Under the pieces are notes generated by a model, which did not search any database, had not been told where the DNA came from, and saw only the letters and a program-made list of their open reading frames with translations. A program made the translations under genes and the position numbers. Below are positions 8,673 to 16,187 of a DNA stretch of 33,610 nucleotides, one piece after another. Source of the DNA: Gammaproteobacteria bacterium (GTDB lineage: Bacteria > Pseudomonadota > Gammaproteobacteria > Acidiferrobacterales > Sulfurifustaceae); contig JACQBD010000113.1 of the NCBI GenBank assembly GCA_016194665.1, positions 1-33,610 on the forward strand. The letters are read 5' to 3'. Every line of letters starts with the position of its first letter. Position 1 is the first letter of the stretch.

Positions 8673-9410
8673 ATGGCCATCCCGCAACTCGTCGGTCACC
8701 GCGGCTACCCGCGGCATTATCCGGAAAATACTTTGATCGGCATCGAAGCCGCGCTCGCCGCCGGCGCGCGTTTCGTGGAAGTCGACGTGCAGATTTCGCG
8801 CGACCGCGTGCCGGTGTTGTTTCACGATCGCGACTTGCAGCGCATGTGCGGCGTGCCGGGTAAAATTCACGACTTGCATTACGACGAACTGTGGCATTTA
8901 CGCGCCGCGCAAGCCGAAAAATTCGGCGAACGTTTTAATGAAGTGCACATCCCGCGTCTTGCGGAGCTGGGACATTTATTACGACGCAAGGCCGGCGTGA
9001 CCGCCTTCATTGAACTCAAACGTTCCAGCCTCGAATGCTTCGGCGCCGAGGCCATGCTCGATCTAGTGCGGCGCGCGCTGAAGCCCGCTGTGACGCAATG
9101 CGTGCTGATTTCTTATTCGCTCGAAGCACTGTTGACTGCGCGCCGCGCCGGATGGGCCGAGATCGGCGTGGTTATCGACCGCTGGGATGAACGCGAGCAA
9201 GACATGGTGACGGCGATTCGTCCGCAATATATTTTTTGCGACGTCGAAGGCTTGCCGGCGCAAGGCCGCTTGCACATGAGCGGCGTGAAACTCGCGGTGT
9301 TTGAAATCGTCGATACGCAGGTGGCGCTGACGCTAGCCGCGCGCGGCGTGGATTTGATCGAGACCTTCGCAATCGGTGAAATGCTTGAACAATTTTCGCA
9401 TCTCTCCTGA
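8673..9410 (+). CDS. Glycerophosphodiester phosphodiesterase
   Basis: 245 residues, like cytoplasmic UgpQ, and without a signal peptide. The enzyme hydrolyses deacylated phospholipids to glycerol-3-phosphate and an alcohol. The active-site set is present: His9-Arg10-Gly11, PENT, Glu36-x-Asp38 as metal ligands, and His51 in LFHD. FIELK and a late FCDVEG segment complete the TIM barrel. The stop is 6 bp before the glycerol-3-phosphate dehydrogenase gene, so product and next enzyme are encoded together. Confidence 0.93.
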   Translation: MAIPQLVGHRGYPRHYPENTLIGIEAALAAGARFVEVDVQISRDRVPVLFHDRDLQRMCGVPGKIHDLHYDELWHLRAAQAEKFGERFNEVHIPRLAELGHLLRRKAGVTAFIELKRSSLECFGAEAMLDLVRRALKPAVTQCVLISYSLEALLTARRAGWAEIGVVIDRWDEREQDMVTAIRPQYIFCDVEGLPAQGRLHMSGVKLAVFEIVDTQVALTLAARGVDLIETFAIGEMLEQFSHLS

Positions 9411-9416
9411 GCGTTC

Positions 9417-10577
9417 ATGAATTACGACATCGTCGTGATTGGCGGCGGGATTCACGGCGCCGGCGTCGCGCAAGCCGCGGCGGCCGGCGGCTATTCGGTA
9501 TTGCTGCTGGAAAAAAATTCCATCGCCAGCGGCACCTCGAGCCGGTCGAGCAAACTCATTCACGGCGGCTTGCGTTATTTGGAAAGCGCGCAGTTTGGAC
9601 TGGTGCGCGAATCGCTGCACGAGCGCGAAACTTTACTGCGCATCGCGCCGACGCTGGTGCGGCGCGTGAATTTTTTTATTCCGGTGTACGCATCGACGCT
9701 GCGCCGTCCATGGAAAATCCGCGCCGGCCTGTCACTGTATGCTTTGCTCGGCGGCGGCGCGCGCGGCACCGGCTTTAAAACCCTGGCGCGCACGCGCTGG
9801 CACGAACTCGATGGCCTGGACACGCGCGGATTACAATGTGTATTTCAATATCAAGACGCCCAGACCGACGACGTCGCGTTGACGCAAGCGGTGGTGCGTT
9901 CGGCGCAAACGCTGGGCGCGCAGATTGAATGTGGCGCTGATTTTTTAGCCGGTACGCGCCACGACGCCGGCTTTGAGGTGCGCTACCGCCACGCGAACGA
10001 TGAAAAAAATTGCCGCGCCGGCGTGCTCGTCAACGCCGCGGGACCGTGGGTCAACACGGTGCTGGAGCGCATCAGTCCGCGGCCCTCGCAGCTTGCCGTC
10101 GATTTGGTCCAAGGAAGCCACATTCTTTTGGAGGGCGAAATTCGTCAGGGTATTTATTACATCGAGGCGCCGAGCGATCGGCGCGCGGTGTTCGTCATGC
10201 CGTGGAAAGGCAAAACTTTAGTCGGCACCACCGAAACCGCTTTTGACGGCGATGCGGATGCGCTGCATCCGCGGCCGCAGGAAATTATTTATTTGCAGGA
10301 AACTCTGCGGCGCTATTTTCCGCAAGCTTCCGGCTCCCTCATCGCCAGCTTCGCCGGCCTGCGCGTGTTACCGCGCGCGTCCGGTTCGTTGTTTCATCGT
10401 TCGCGCGAGACCACTTTGCATGCCGATACAACGGAGCGTGCACGCCTCATCACCATTTACGGCGGCAAGCTTACCGGCTATCGCGCCACGGCGACTAAAG
10501 TAATGCAGCGGCTTAAAACTTCGCTACCCGCGACAACGACTCGGGCCAATACCGCGCATATCATGCTTTCGGCTTAA
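9417..10577 (+). CDS. FAD-dependent glycerol-3-phosphate dehydrogenase-like protein (short form)
   Basis: 386 residues. An N-terminal FAD-binding Rossmann motif (IVVIGGGIHGAGVAQ) is followed by GTSSRSSKLIHGGLRYLE, the GlpD signature. VNAAGPWVN, a GTTE motif and YGGKLTGYRATA lie near the end. It would oxidise sn-glycerol-3-phosphate to dihydroxyacetone phosphate and pass electrons to quinone. E. coli GlpD has 501 residues; this protein stops just after the FAD domain and lacks the C-terminal helical domain, so its activity should not be assumed. It is coupled to the preceding phosphodiesterase gene, which produces the substrate. Confidence 0.88.
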   Translation: MNYDIVVIGGGIHGAGVAQAAAAGGYSVLLLEKNSIASGTSSRSSKLIHGGLRYLESAQFGLVRESLHERETLLRIAPTLVRRVNFFIPVYASTLRRPWKIRAGLSLYALLGGGARGTGFKTLARTRWHELDGLDTRGLQCVFQYQDAQTDDVALTQAVVRSAQTLGAQIECGADFLAGTRHDAGFEVRYRHANDEKNCRAGVLVNAAGPWVNTVLERISPRPSQLAVDLVQGSHILLEGEIRQGIYYIEAPSDRRAVFVMPWKGKTLVGTTETAFDGDADALHPRPQEIIYLQETLRRYFPQASGSLIASFAGLRVLPRASGSLFHRSRETTLHADTTERARLITIYGGKLTGYRATATKVMQRLKTSLPATTTRANTAHIMLSA

Positions 10578-10770
10578 CCAAATGTTAATCCGCTAATAAT
10601 CAAGAAATCTCATTTCCAGCTCGGTAAACTGCATCGACATTGCCAGCGAAGCCTTTGCTGCGAAAGCACTTTTTCAAAGTGTGCTAAATATACCTTGTCA
10701 GCGCGTTCGGCTTTATTCAGAATGCTAAAAAAAGCGCGGCAAAGCGCTAGGAAATAAGGGAAAACGGGGA
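10578..10770 (+). promoter_or_regulatory. 193-bp intergenic region with hairpin and putative promoter for the RRM gene
   Basis: A hairpin at 10665-10685 (AGCAC...GTGCT, or the alternative CACTTT-TTC-AAAGTG) may end the glpD-like transcript. After it, TTGTCA (10695-10700), a 17-bp spacer and CAGAAT (10718-10723) form a plausible sigma70 promoter. The leader of about 40 bases is purine-rich and contains AAGGGAAAACGGGGA immediately before the ATG at 10771. Confidence 0.45.
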
Positions 10771-11121
10771 ATGAATATTTTTGTAGGCAAGCTTGCCGCC
10801 AGTGTCACCGCTGAAAATTTGCGGCAGGCGTTCGACGGCTACGGCACCATTATCAACACTCTCATCGTTCGCGATGCCGCCACCAACCTGCCTTTGGGTT
10901 ACGGTCACGTTTACTTGGTGCCGGATCAGGCGGCGAAAAAAGCTATCGCCGATTTAAACGGGGCGCATTTGCATGGCCGTCAAATTTCAGTGCGCGAATG
11001 CACCTATCGCGCGCGCCACGAACGGCGCAATAATCGAACGTCGTGGCAGCAATCCGAACGCCGCGTTACGGCGGCGCGCCGGCATAATAATTCTGACTTA
11101 CAACAACAGCGCGCCGGCTAA
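10771..11121 (+). CDS. Small RNA-binding protein with one RRM
   Basis: 116 residues. RNP2 is NIFVGKL (residues 2-8), and RNP1 is degenerate (LGYGHVYLV near 47-55), keeping two aromatic positions. The beta-alpha-beta-beta-alpha-beta order is complete by about residue 82. The tail is rich in Arg, Asn and Gln, typical of an unstructured RNA-binding extension. Bacterial single-RRM proteins of this kind are often cold- or stress-induced; their targets are mostly unknown. The gene ends 2 bp from the end of the convergent HupE-like gene. Confidence 0.85.
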   Translation: MNIFVGKLAASVTAENLRQAFDGYGTIINTLIVRDAATNLPLGYGHVYLVPDQAAKKAIADLNGAHLHGRQISVRECTYRARHERRNNRTSWQQSERRVTAARRHNNSDLQQQRAG

Positions 11122-11123
11122 TT

Positions 11124-12260
11124 CTACCAGCCGAATATCCGCTGCAGCGTCCAATAAAATGCAATAGCGGCGATGATCATCGATAGCGGCCGCACCACGC
11201 GCGCGTGATACCAGCTCTTATCCTTCCACCACACACCGATCAAGAAAAAAGCCCCGGTAATTATCGTCAACTGACCGAGTTCCACGCCCAGATTAAACGT
11301 CAACAAGGCGGTGAGAAATTCCGCGCGCGGCAAACCGATTTCAGCGAGCACGCCGGCGAAACCCAGGCCGTGCAATAAACCGAAACCGAACACGACAAAC
11401 GGGCGCCACGGTTTTAATTCCGTAGTGACCATGTTTTCCACCGCCACATAAACGATGGAAGCCGCAATCAGCGGCTCCACGATCTTGGGCGACAGTGAAA
11501 TAATTCCATAAATCGAAAGGCCTAAGGTAATCGTATGCGCCACGGTGAAGGACGTGACCTGTACCAGCAGCGGACGCCATTTCACGCTCAATAGAAATAA
11601 ACCGAGCACGAATAAAATATGATCCAAGCCTTTGGGTAATATATGCGTAAAGCCGAGTACGGTGTATTGCCGCATCACTTCTGCGCGCGAAATTTCCTTG
11701 GCGCCGGTTTGCAAATTATACGGCTCGCTGCGGGTGCCCTCTTTCAACCATTTCGCGTCCATGCCTGCAGCGCCCTCGCGTTGCTGACGCAAGACGCTGG
11801 CGCCGAATTCCGGCGCATAAGTCCAACGGAACTCACGCGCGCCGTGGGGAATTTTTCCGGCGAGATGCAACACGCTTATGCGCGCACGTTGCAGATCGCC
11901 CACTTCCGGGACCTCCATTGAATTCAACGTTGGAAAATCCCTAACACCGTCAAATTCTATGTTGATGCCGGAGAGATAAGTTTTTAGATATTCTTGGATG
12001 CGAACTTGAAGTTGCGGCGACGGCAATTCTCGCAGTTGATTATAACTGCGTGCATTCGGCGATTCATTCGTATCCGCATGCTTGGGACTAACGCCAGCCA
12101 ATACCGCTTCCATGTTGGTACTGATGTCGGCAAGATAATGACCGTCCGTTTTAAATGTCAGCGTCACAATCGCCGGGCGAATCTCATGCGCCAATACACT
12201 CACGGGCCATAGTAAAACCGCGAGCACCCAGCAAGTACGGTAAAAATTATTTTTCATCAT
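11124..12260 (-). CDS. HupE/UreJ-like membrane protein with N-terminal periplasmic domain
   Basis: 378 residues. A signal peptide (MMKNNFYRTCWVLAVLLWP, ending near LAHE) leads to a periplasmic domain of about 180 residues. The HupE/UreJ_2 membrane region of six to seven helices follows. Conserved His/Glu motifs are visible in the helices: ILPKGLDHILF, FTVAHTITLG, GLLHGLGFAG and FNLGVELGQ. HupE/UreJ proteins are associated with nickel (or cobalt) uptake; the two-domain subfamily has no firmly assigned function. The divergent neighbour is a DUF4198 protein, another family found beside metal transporters. Two adjacent ATGs (12260, 12257) are possible starts. Confidence 0.82.
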   Translation of the reverse strand: MMKNNFYRTCWVLAVLLWPVSVLAHEIRPAIVTLTFKTDGHYLADISTNMEAVLAGVSPKHADTNESPNARSYNQLRELPSPQLQVRIQEYLKTYLSGINIEFDGVRDFPTLNSMEVPEVGDLQRARISVLHLAGKIPHGAREFRWTYAPEFGASVLRQQREGAAGMDAKWLKEGTRSEPYNLQTGAKEISRAEVMRQYTVLGFTHILPKGLDHILFVLGLFLLSVKWRPLLVQVTSFTVAHTITLGLSIYGIISLSPKIVEPLIAASIVYVAVENMVTTELKPWRPFVVFGFGLLHGLGFAGVLAEIGLPRAEFLTALLTFNLGVELGQLTIITGAFFLIGVWWKDKSWYHARVVRPLSMIIAAIAFYWTLQRIFGW

Positions 12261-12278
12261 GGATTCACTTAAAAAATT

Positions 12279-12306
12279 TTGTGTGCTGCGGCGAGTAAGT
12301 TATGAT
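12279..12306 (+). promoter_or_regulatory. Putative promoter of the DUF4198 gene
   Basis: TTGTGT (12279-12284), a 16-bp spacer and TATGAT (12301-12306), 40 bp before the chosen ATG at 12346. This supports starting the protein at 12346 and not at the earlier in-frame ATG at 12259, which would lie upstream of the promoter and overlap the hupE-like start. Confidence 0.45.
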
Positions 12307-12345
12307 GCTTCGACCATTTTGTATTATCACACATCAAGTCTCATT

Positions 12346-13176
12346 ATGATTTTTACCAAACACCGTCAGTTTACTGCAAACCGCCTTATCGCCGGTATGT
12401 TTTGCGTTTGGCGTTGGAGTTTTATTTTCTGGGTCGGAACCGCGCAAGCGCACGATTTTTGGATCGAACCCGAACGCTTTCGGCCGGCGCTCGGCGATAA
12501 AGTTCCAATTCATCTTTACGTCGGCATGGATTTCAAAGGCGATTCGGCGCCGTTTATTCCAGAATGGTTTCAGCGCTATGTATACGTTGGCTCGCAAGGT
12601 GAAAAACCCGTTCCCGGTTCACCCGGCGATGATCCGGCGGGTATCGTTCCCATTGCTACACCGGGCTTAACAGTCATCGGCTATCGCAGCACGCAATTTT
12701 CCGTCACTTTCGACACTCTGGACGAATTTGAAAAATACCTGTTAAAGGAAGGTCTAGAACGCAATCTGGCGCTGGCTAAAAAAAATAAATCGGCCAGCGG
12801 AAAAATTGTCGAAAACTATTATCGCTGCGCGAAGTCGCTGGTGATGGCTAAAAGCCCCGATACATCACCGGATCGTTTACTGGGTTTCCGAATTGAACTG
12901 ATGGCGGAAAAAAGTCCTTACGTTCAGGCCAAGCACATTCCGTTTCGCTTACTCTACGAAAATCATCCCCTCGCGGGATCGCTGGTGGTGGCTTTTAATA
13001 AAGCCGCGCCATTGGAAAAACTCAAAGCCCGTACCGACAAAAATGGGCGCGTGCATTTTGATTTCAATCGGCCGGGCACTTGGTTAGTAACTTCCGTGCA
13101 CATGATTCCGGCGCCGGCCGGCGCCGGCGCGCAATGGGAAAGCGCCTGGGCCTCGCTCAGTTTCGAGCGGCCTTAG
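12346..13176 (+). CDS. DUF4198 domain protein (periplasmic)
   Basis: 276 residues. A signal peptide (basic start, hydrophobic WSFIFWVGTAQA) is followed directly by HDFWIEPERFRPALGDKV, the hallmark opening of DUF4198. A central region of mixed beta strands follows. The C-terminus has an Ig/transthyretin-like pattern (GRVHFDFNRPGTWLVTSVHMIP). The family is periplasmic and is often found near cobalt/nickel or TonB-dependent uptake genes; no biochemical role is established. Its 3' end overlaps the convergent cobalamin-binding-like gene by 20 bp. Confidence 0.82.
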   Translation: MIFTKHRQFTANRLIAGMFCVWRWSFIFWVGTAQAHDFWIEPERFRPALGDKVPIHLYVGMDFKGDSAPFIPEWFQRYVYVGSQGEKPVPGSPGDDPAGIVPIATPGLTVIGYRSTQFSVTFDTLDEFEKYLLKEGLERNLALAKKNKSASGKIVENYYRCAKSLVMAKSPDTSPDRLLGFRIELMAEKSPYVQAKHIPFRLLYENHPLAGSLVVAFNKAAPLEKLKARTDKNGRVHFDFNRPGTWLVTSVHMIPAPAGAGAQWESAWASLSFERP

Positions 13177-14020
13177 CAAGCGTCCACTGACCAACGATGC
13201 GCGCCAATTCGTTCACGCCATCGGTCAAGGCCGCGGGACCAGGCTGTAAAATCAGCGGCGATTTAATTTCAAACAACTGACCGTTGGCGACGGCCGGGGT
13301 TCGCTCCCAACCTGAGCGCGCGCAAACTTTTTCCGGACGGAATTTCTTGCCGCACCAAGAGCCGATAATAATATCCGGCGCGCGCCGCACGACTTCGGCG
13401 GGATCGATGATAATACGATTCTTGGCTAGCGATTCGCGCGCCAGCTCTGGGAAACAATCGTCGCCGCCGGCGATGTCGATCAACTCCGATACCCAGCGAA
13501 TACCGGAAATCATCGGTTCATCCCATTCCTCGAAATAAATTCGCGGTCGGCGCGGCAACTTTTGCGCTTGTGTGCGAATCGCTTGCAAACTTTGCGTCAA
13601 CTGCTGAGCTAACCGTTCAGCTTTATCCAGCACACCAATCAACGCGCCGAGCGTACGCAGCATGCGCAAAATTCCGGCGACATCGCGCTGGTTGAAGACA
13701 TGCACTTCAATGCCGGCGCGAATCAATTCGCGCGCAATATCGGCTTGCAGATCGGAAAATCCCAAGACTAAATCCGGTTTCAATTCCAGAATCTTATCTA
13801 AATTGGCGCTGGTGAAGGCGCTGACTTTAGGTTTTTCCTTGCGCGCCCGCGATGGACGCACCGTGAAACCGGAAATACCGACGATGCGCCAGTCTTCTTC
13901 GAACAAATATAACGTCTCGGTAGTTTCCTCGGTGAGACAAACAATGCGCTGAGGATAGCTGTCGCGCATAGAGACCGAGATAGTTTGACGCTGAGTATTT
14001 TTGTTGTAATGATTTTGCAT
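13157..14020 (-). CDS. Cobalamin-binding-like protein (BtuF/periplasmic-binding fold) without signal peptide
   Basis: 287 residues with the vitamin B12/iron-siderophore binding fold: RIVCLTEETTETLYLF, GISGFTVRP, LDKILELKPDLVLGFSDLQ, FNQRDVAGILRML, then a second lobe with IYFEEWDEPMISGIRWV, PDIIIGSWCGKKF and FEIKSPLILQPGPAAL. BtuF is periplasmic, yet no signal peptide precedes the domain, so this protein may act in the cytosol or use another export route. No BtuC or BtuD gene is in the window. The family alignment seems to begin near the second Met (13969), so the true start may be there. Confidence 0.8.
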   Translation of the reverse strand: MQNHYNKNTQRQTISVSMRDSYPQRIVCLTEETTETLYLFEEDWRIVGISGFTVRPSRARKEKPKVSAFTSANLDKILELKPDLVLGFSDLQADIARELIRAGIEVHVFNQRDVAGILRMLRTLGALIGVLDKAERLAQQLTQSLQAIRTQAQKLPRRPRIYFEEWDEPMISGIRWVSELIDIAGGDDCFPELARESLAKNRIIIDPAEVVRRAPDIIIGSWCGKKFRPEKVCARSGWERTPAVANGQLFEIKSPLILQPGPAALTDGVNELARIVGQWTLAKAARN

Positions 14021-14063
14021 GGCGCCATCTTACGCCAAACGCGGCTAGGCTCGAAAGGATGTT

Positions 14064-14510
14064 ATGGAATTAATTAGAAATGAATTTCGCCTCAGCACCA
14101 ATCCAGCGGAATTGGATCTCGATGTGATTCACGGTTTTCTGCGGACCGCGTATTGGTCGGAAAATATTTCGCGCGCCTTGCTCGCCAAGGCGATACAAAA
14201 TTCACTTTGCTTCGGTGTTTACGAAGAGCGGCGTCAAATTGGTTTTGCCCGCGTTATCAGCGACTACGCTAGCTTCGCCTATCTCGCCGACGTATTCATA
14301 CTCGAAGCCTTTCGCGGCCGCGGATTGGCGGCGTGGCTCGTGGAAAATATTTTGCGCCATCCCGATTTGCAAGGTCTACGACGCTGGTCGCTGGCCACGC
14401 GCAATGCGCACGAGCTGTATGCAAAATTCGGTTTCACGCCGCTCAAGCATCCGGAAATTTTCATGGAGATACATCGTCCGGATATTTACAAAGAGCAATT
14501 AAATCGATAA
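14064..14510 (+). CDS. GNAT family N-acetyltransferase
   Basis: 148 residues with the GNAT core. Strand beta4 VFILEAFRGRGLAAWLVENIL carries the acetyl-CoA pyrophosphate loop R-x-x-G-x-A-like RGRGLA. The last helix and strand are HELYAKFGFTPLKHPEIFMEI. Small stand-alone members acetylate amino groups of metabolites or proteins; the substrate is unknown. AAAGGATG before the ATG is a reasonable ribosome site. The gene runs convergently into hxlR, with 10 bp between stops. Confidence 0.85.
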   Translation: MELIRNEFRLSTNPAELDLDVIHGFLRTAYWSENISRALLAKAIQNSLCFGVYEERRQIGFARVISDYASFAYLADVFILEAFRGRGLAAWLVENILRHPDLQGLRRWSLATRNAHELYAKFGFTPLKHPEIFMEIHRPDIYKEQLNR

Positions 14511-14520
14511 ATGTCACGCC

Positions 14521-14871
14521 CTAAGAGCGCTTTCTTTTAAGCTTTGAACCCACCGCGACGATGGCATTGATCGCCGGAATCAACTCGCGCCCCAGTTCAG
14601 TCAGCGCGTATTCAACCGAAGGCGGCGACGTGGCCACGACGCTGCGCGTAATCACACCCTGGCCTTCGAGTTCGCGCAGACGCGCGCTTAGCACCTTCGC
14701 GGAAATGCGCGGAATGTCGGTGCGCAACTCGCCAAAACGCCGCGGACCGGCGCTCAAATACCAAATCACATTCGGCGTCCACGCGCCGCCCAACAATGTC
14801 ATGCATTCGCTCAACGGGCACAGCGGTGGTGGGGATTTATTTTTGCGTAAGCGTAGCGCCATGGAATGCAT
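14521..14871 (-). CDS. HxlR family transcriptional regulator
   Basis: 116 residues from the ATG at 14871, or 113 from 14862. The HxlR winged-helix core is complete: CPLSECMTLLGGAWTPNVIWYLSAGPRRFGEL..., ISAKVLSARLRELEGQGVITR, VEYALTELGRELIP. The Cys in LCPLSEC-type starts can be redox-active in the family. The frame remains open to 15021, but that extension would read through a hairpin repeat and has no ribosome site, so I reject it. A GST gene is divergent across a 412-bp spacer with candidate operators, suggesting it is a target. Confidence 0.85.
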   Translation of the reverse strand: MHSMALRLRKNKSPPPLCPLSECMTLLGGAWTPNVIWYLSAGPRRFGELRTDIPRISAKVLSARLRELEGQGVITRSVVATSPPSVEYALTELGRELIPAINAIVAVGSKLKRKRS

Positions 14872-14979
14872 TCTGCGGTAAGCGATTAGAGACCGCAATT
14901 GTTTGTGGCTGGCTTCCAACAGTCGGTGCGATGCGGCCGCCTTGTTTTGGCGACTGCTAGCTATATGCTCCTTACAGTA

Positions 14980-15011
14980 GGGCGCAATAGCGCAGCGTAT
15001 TGCGCCGTATG
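14980..15011 (+). repeat. REP-like hairpin repeat, copy 1 (inverted partner at 15110)
   Basis: GGCGCAAT-N10-ATTGCGCC forms an 8-bp perfect stem. The whole 32-base unit matches the reverse complement of 15110-15141 at 28 of 32 positions, counted by eye. Similar GCGCAAT/ATTGCGC hairpins occur between genes in many proteobacteria. Confidence 0.8.
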
Positions 15012-15109
15012 ATCGATGCATCCCAATCTATTCACATCGCACTAAAACACTATCAAACTAACCGGTTATTCACCAAGTTTAAATCAGCGGCGTAGAAGCA
15101 TTTGTGCGC

Positions 15110-15141
15110 CATGCGGCGCAATACGCTGTGCCATTGCGCGC
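15110..15141 (-). repeat. REP-like hairpin repeat, copy 2 (inverted)
   Basis: Inverted partner of 14980-15011, 98 bp away. Its own stem is GCGCAAT-N10-ATTGCGC. The two copies could also pair with each other into one long cruciform or stem. Confidence 0.8.
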
Positions 15142-15173
15142 TTTTTTCGGTTACCGGAGAGATACTACAATTT

Positions 15174-15201
15174 TTGATAACCTATGGTTATGTGGTATAC
15201 A
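15174..15201 (+). promoter_or_regulatory. GST promoter with overlapping palindromic operator
   Basis: TTGATA (15174-15179), a 16-bp spacer and TATACA (15196-15201). The perfect palindrome ATAACC-TAT-GGTTAT (15177-15191) covers the -35 and most of the spacer, a position suited to repression. The same half-site appears as TAACCGGTTA at 15059-15068. Binding by the adjacent HxlR protein is an inference. Confidence 0.55.
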
Positions 15202-15283
15202 AATGTAACTTCAAGCTGTTAATCTCCTCCAGTCACAATCAACCAGTCGAAAAACTTCAACACTAACAACAAGGAGATTAAAC

Positions 15284-15892
15284 ATGAAACTTTATTATTC
15301 GCCAGGCGCTTGCTCGTTGTCACCGCACATCGTCGCGCGCGAAGCCGGCATTCCGATTGAACTGATCAAAGTAAATCTGGCGGCCGGCAAAACCGAAGAC
15401 GGCGGCGACTATCGCCAGATCAATCCCAAAGGCTATGTACCGCTGCTGACATTGGACAACGGCGAACGTTTAAGCGAAGGCCCGGCCATCGTGCAATACA
15501 TCGCCGATCAAGCCTCGGCAAAAAATCTGGCGCCGGCCAACGGCAGCATGGCGCGTTACCGTCTGCAAGAATGGTTGAACTTCATCACCAGTGAATTGCA
15601 TAAGGGCTTTAGCATCTTGTTCAACAAGGCCATGCCCGAAGAAGCCAAAACGGTCGCGCGCGCCAAGCTGGGCGAGCGATTCGGGTGGATTAATCAACAG
15701 CTCGAAGGCAAAACCTTTCTCATGGGCGACAATTTCACTGTCGCCGATGCCTATCTCTTCACCGTCGCCGGCTGGGGCAAACTGGTCGGGGTAGACATCT
15801 CGTCGTTTTCCACTCTCGGCGCTTATTTAGGCCGAATAGCAGCGCGCCCCGCGGTAAAGGAAGCGCTCAAAGCGGAAGGCTTGGTGAAATAA
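15284..15892 (+). CDS. Glutathione S-transferase (beta-class-like)
   Basis: 202 residues. The N-terminal thioredoxin-like domain begins MKLYYSPGACSLSPHI with Cys10, the residue that defines bacterial beta-class GSTs. The cis-Pro segment (YVPLLTL) and the glutathione-binding SEGPAIVQYIADQ follow. The C-terminal helical domain has the capping-box region GDNFTVADAYLFTVAGW. It conjugates or reduces with glutathione and acts in detoxification. A strong AAGGAG lies 8 bases before the ATG. It is divergent from hxlR, whose product probably controls it. Confidence 0.93.
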   Translation: MKLYYSPGACSLSPHIVAREAGIPIELIKVNLAAGKTEDGGDYRQINPKGYVPLLTLDNGERLSEGPAIVQYIADQASAKNLAPANGSMARYRLQEWLNFITSELHKGFSILFNKAMPEEAKTVARAKLGERFGWINQQLEGKTFLMGDNFTVADAYLFTVAGWGKLVGVDISSFSTLGAYLGRIAARPAVKEALKAEGLVK

Positions 15893-15901
15893 ATTCAAGC
15901 G

Positions 15902-15930
15902 CTCGATCTGGCCGCGCTAGCCAGATCGAG
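15902..15930. terminator. Hairpin between convergent GST and DUF2798 genes
   Basis: A perfect 11-bp inverted repeat (CTCGATCTGGC / GCCAGATCGAG) with a 7-base loop, exactly between the two stops. The flanks add AAGCG/CGCTT pairing, with only short T or A runs, so it may work as a bidirectional terminator of moderate strength. Confidence 0.65.
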
Positions 15931-15937
15931 ACGCGCT

Positions 15938-16171
15938 TTAAAGATTATTCGCGGTCAATTTAGCGACGATTTTGCGAACCCACGGCGCTACCACCAACAC
16001 CGTGGGGAATGCAATCGGCCAGGCTGTACCAAAACCCTTTGCCCAATGAACTAAAAACTTCGAGTCGACACCTTGCGTCACCAGCACCACCGTGCCTGAA
16101 ATTATCGTAACCATAATCACCGATAATATACCGCCAAATAATACATTGCTGTAACGTGCGGGAATTTTCAT
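15938..16171 (-). CDS. DUF2798 small membrane protein
   Basis: 77 residues with two transmembrane helices: one around NVLFGGILSVIMVTIISG and one around WPIAFPTVLVVAPWVRKIV. It opens MKIPARYSNVLFG, the typical start of DUF2798 proteins. Function is unknown. It is the third gene of the TetR - AhpD-like - DUF2798 operon, starting 16 bp after its neighbour. A GTG at 16180 is an alternative start. Confidence 0.8.
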   Translation of the reverse strand: MKIPARYSNVLFGGILSVIMVTIISGTVVLVTQGVDSKFLVHWAKGFGTAWPIAFPTVLVVAPWVRKIVAKLTANNL

Positions 16172-16187
16172 GGATAGCACCGCTCTC

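Larger units (their letters stand above)
14872..15283. other. 412-bp hxlR-GST intergenic region
   Basis: No convincing coding frame. It contains two inverted copies of a hairpin repeat (14980-15011 and 15110-15141), a 10-bp palindrome TAACCGGTTA at 15059-15068, a GGTTACC at about 15150, and the promoter-operator of the GST gene (15174-15201). Confidence 0.7.

Noticed and set aside
13000-14060. Cobalamin riboswitch near the cobalamin-binding-like gene
   Set aside because: The short 43-bp divergent gap to the GNAT gene has no room for one, and no B12-box-like sequence is seen.
14872-15021. N-terminal extension of the HxlR protein
   Set aside because: The open frame would run through a hairpin repeat, has no ribosome site and adds no family sequence.
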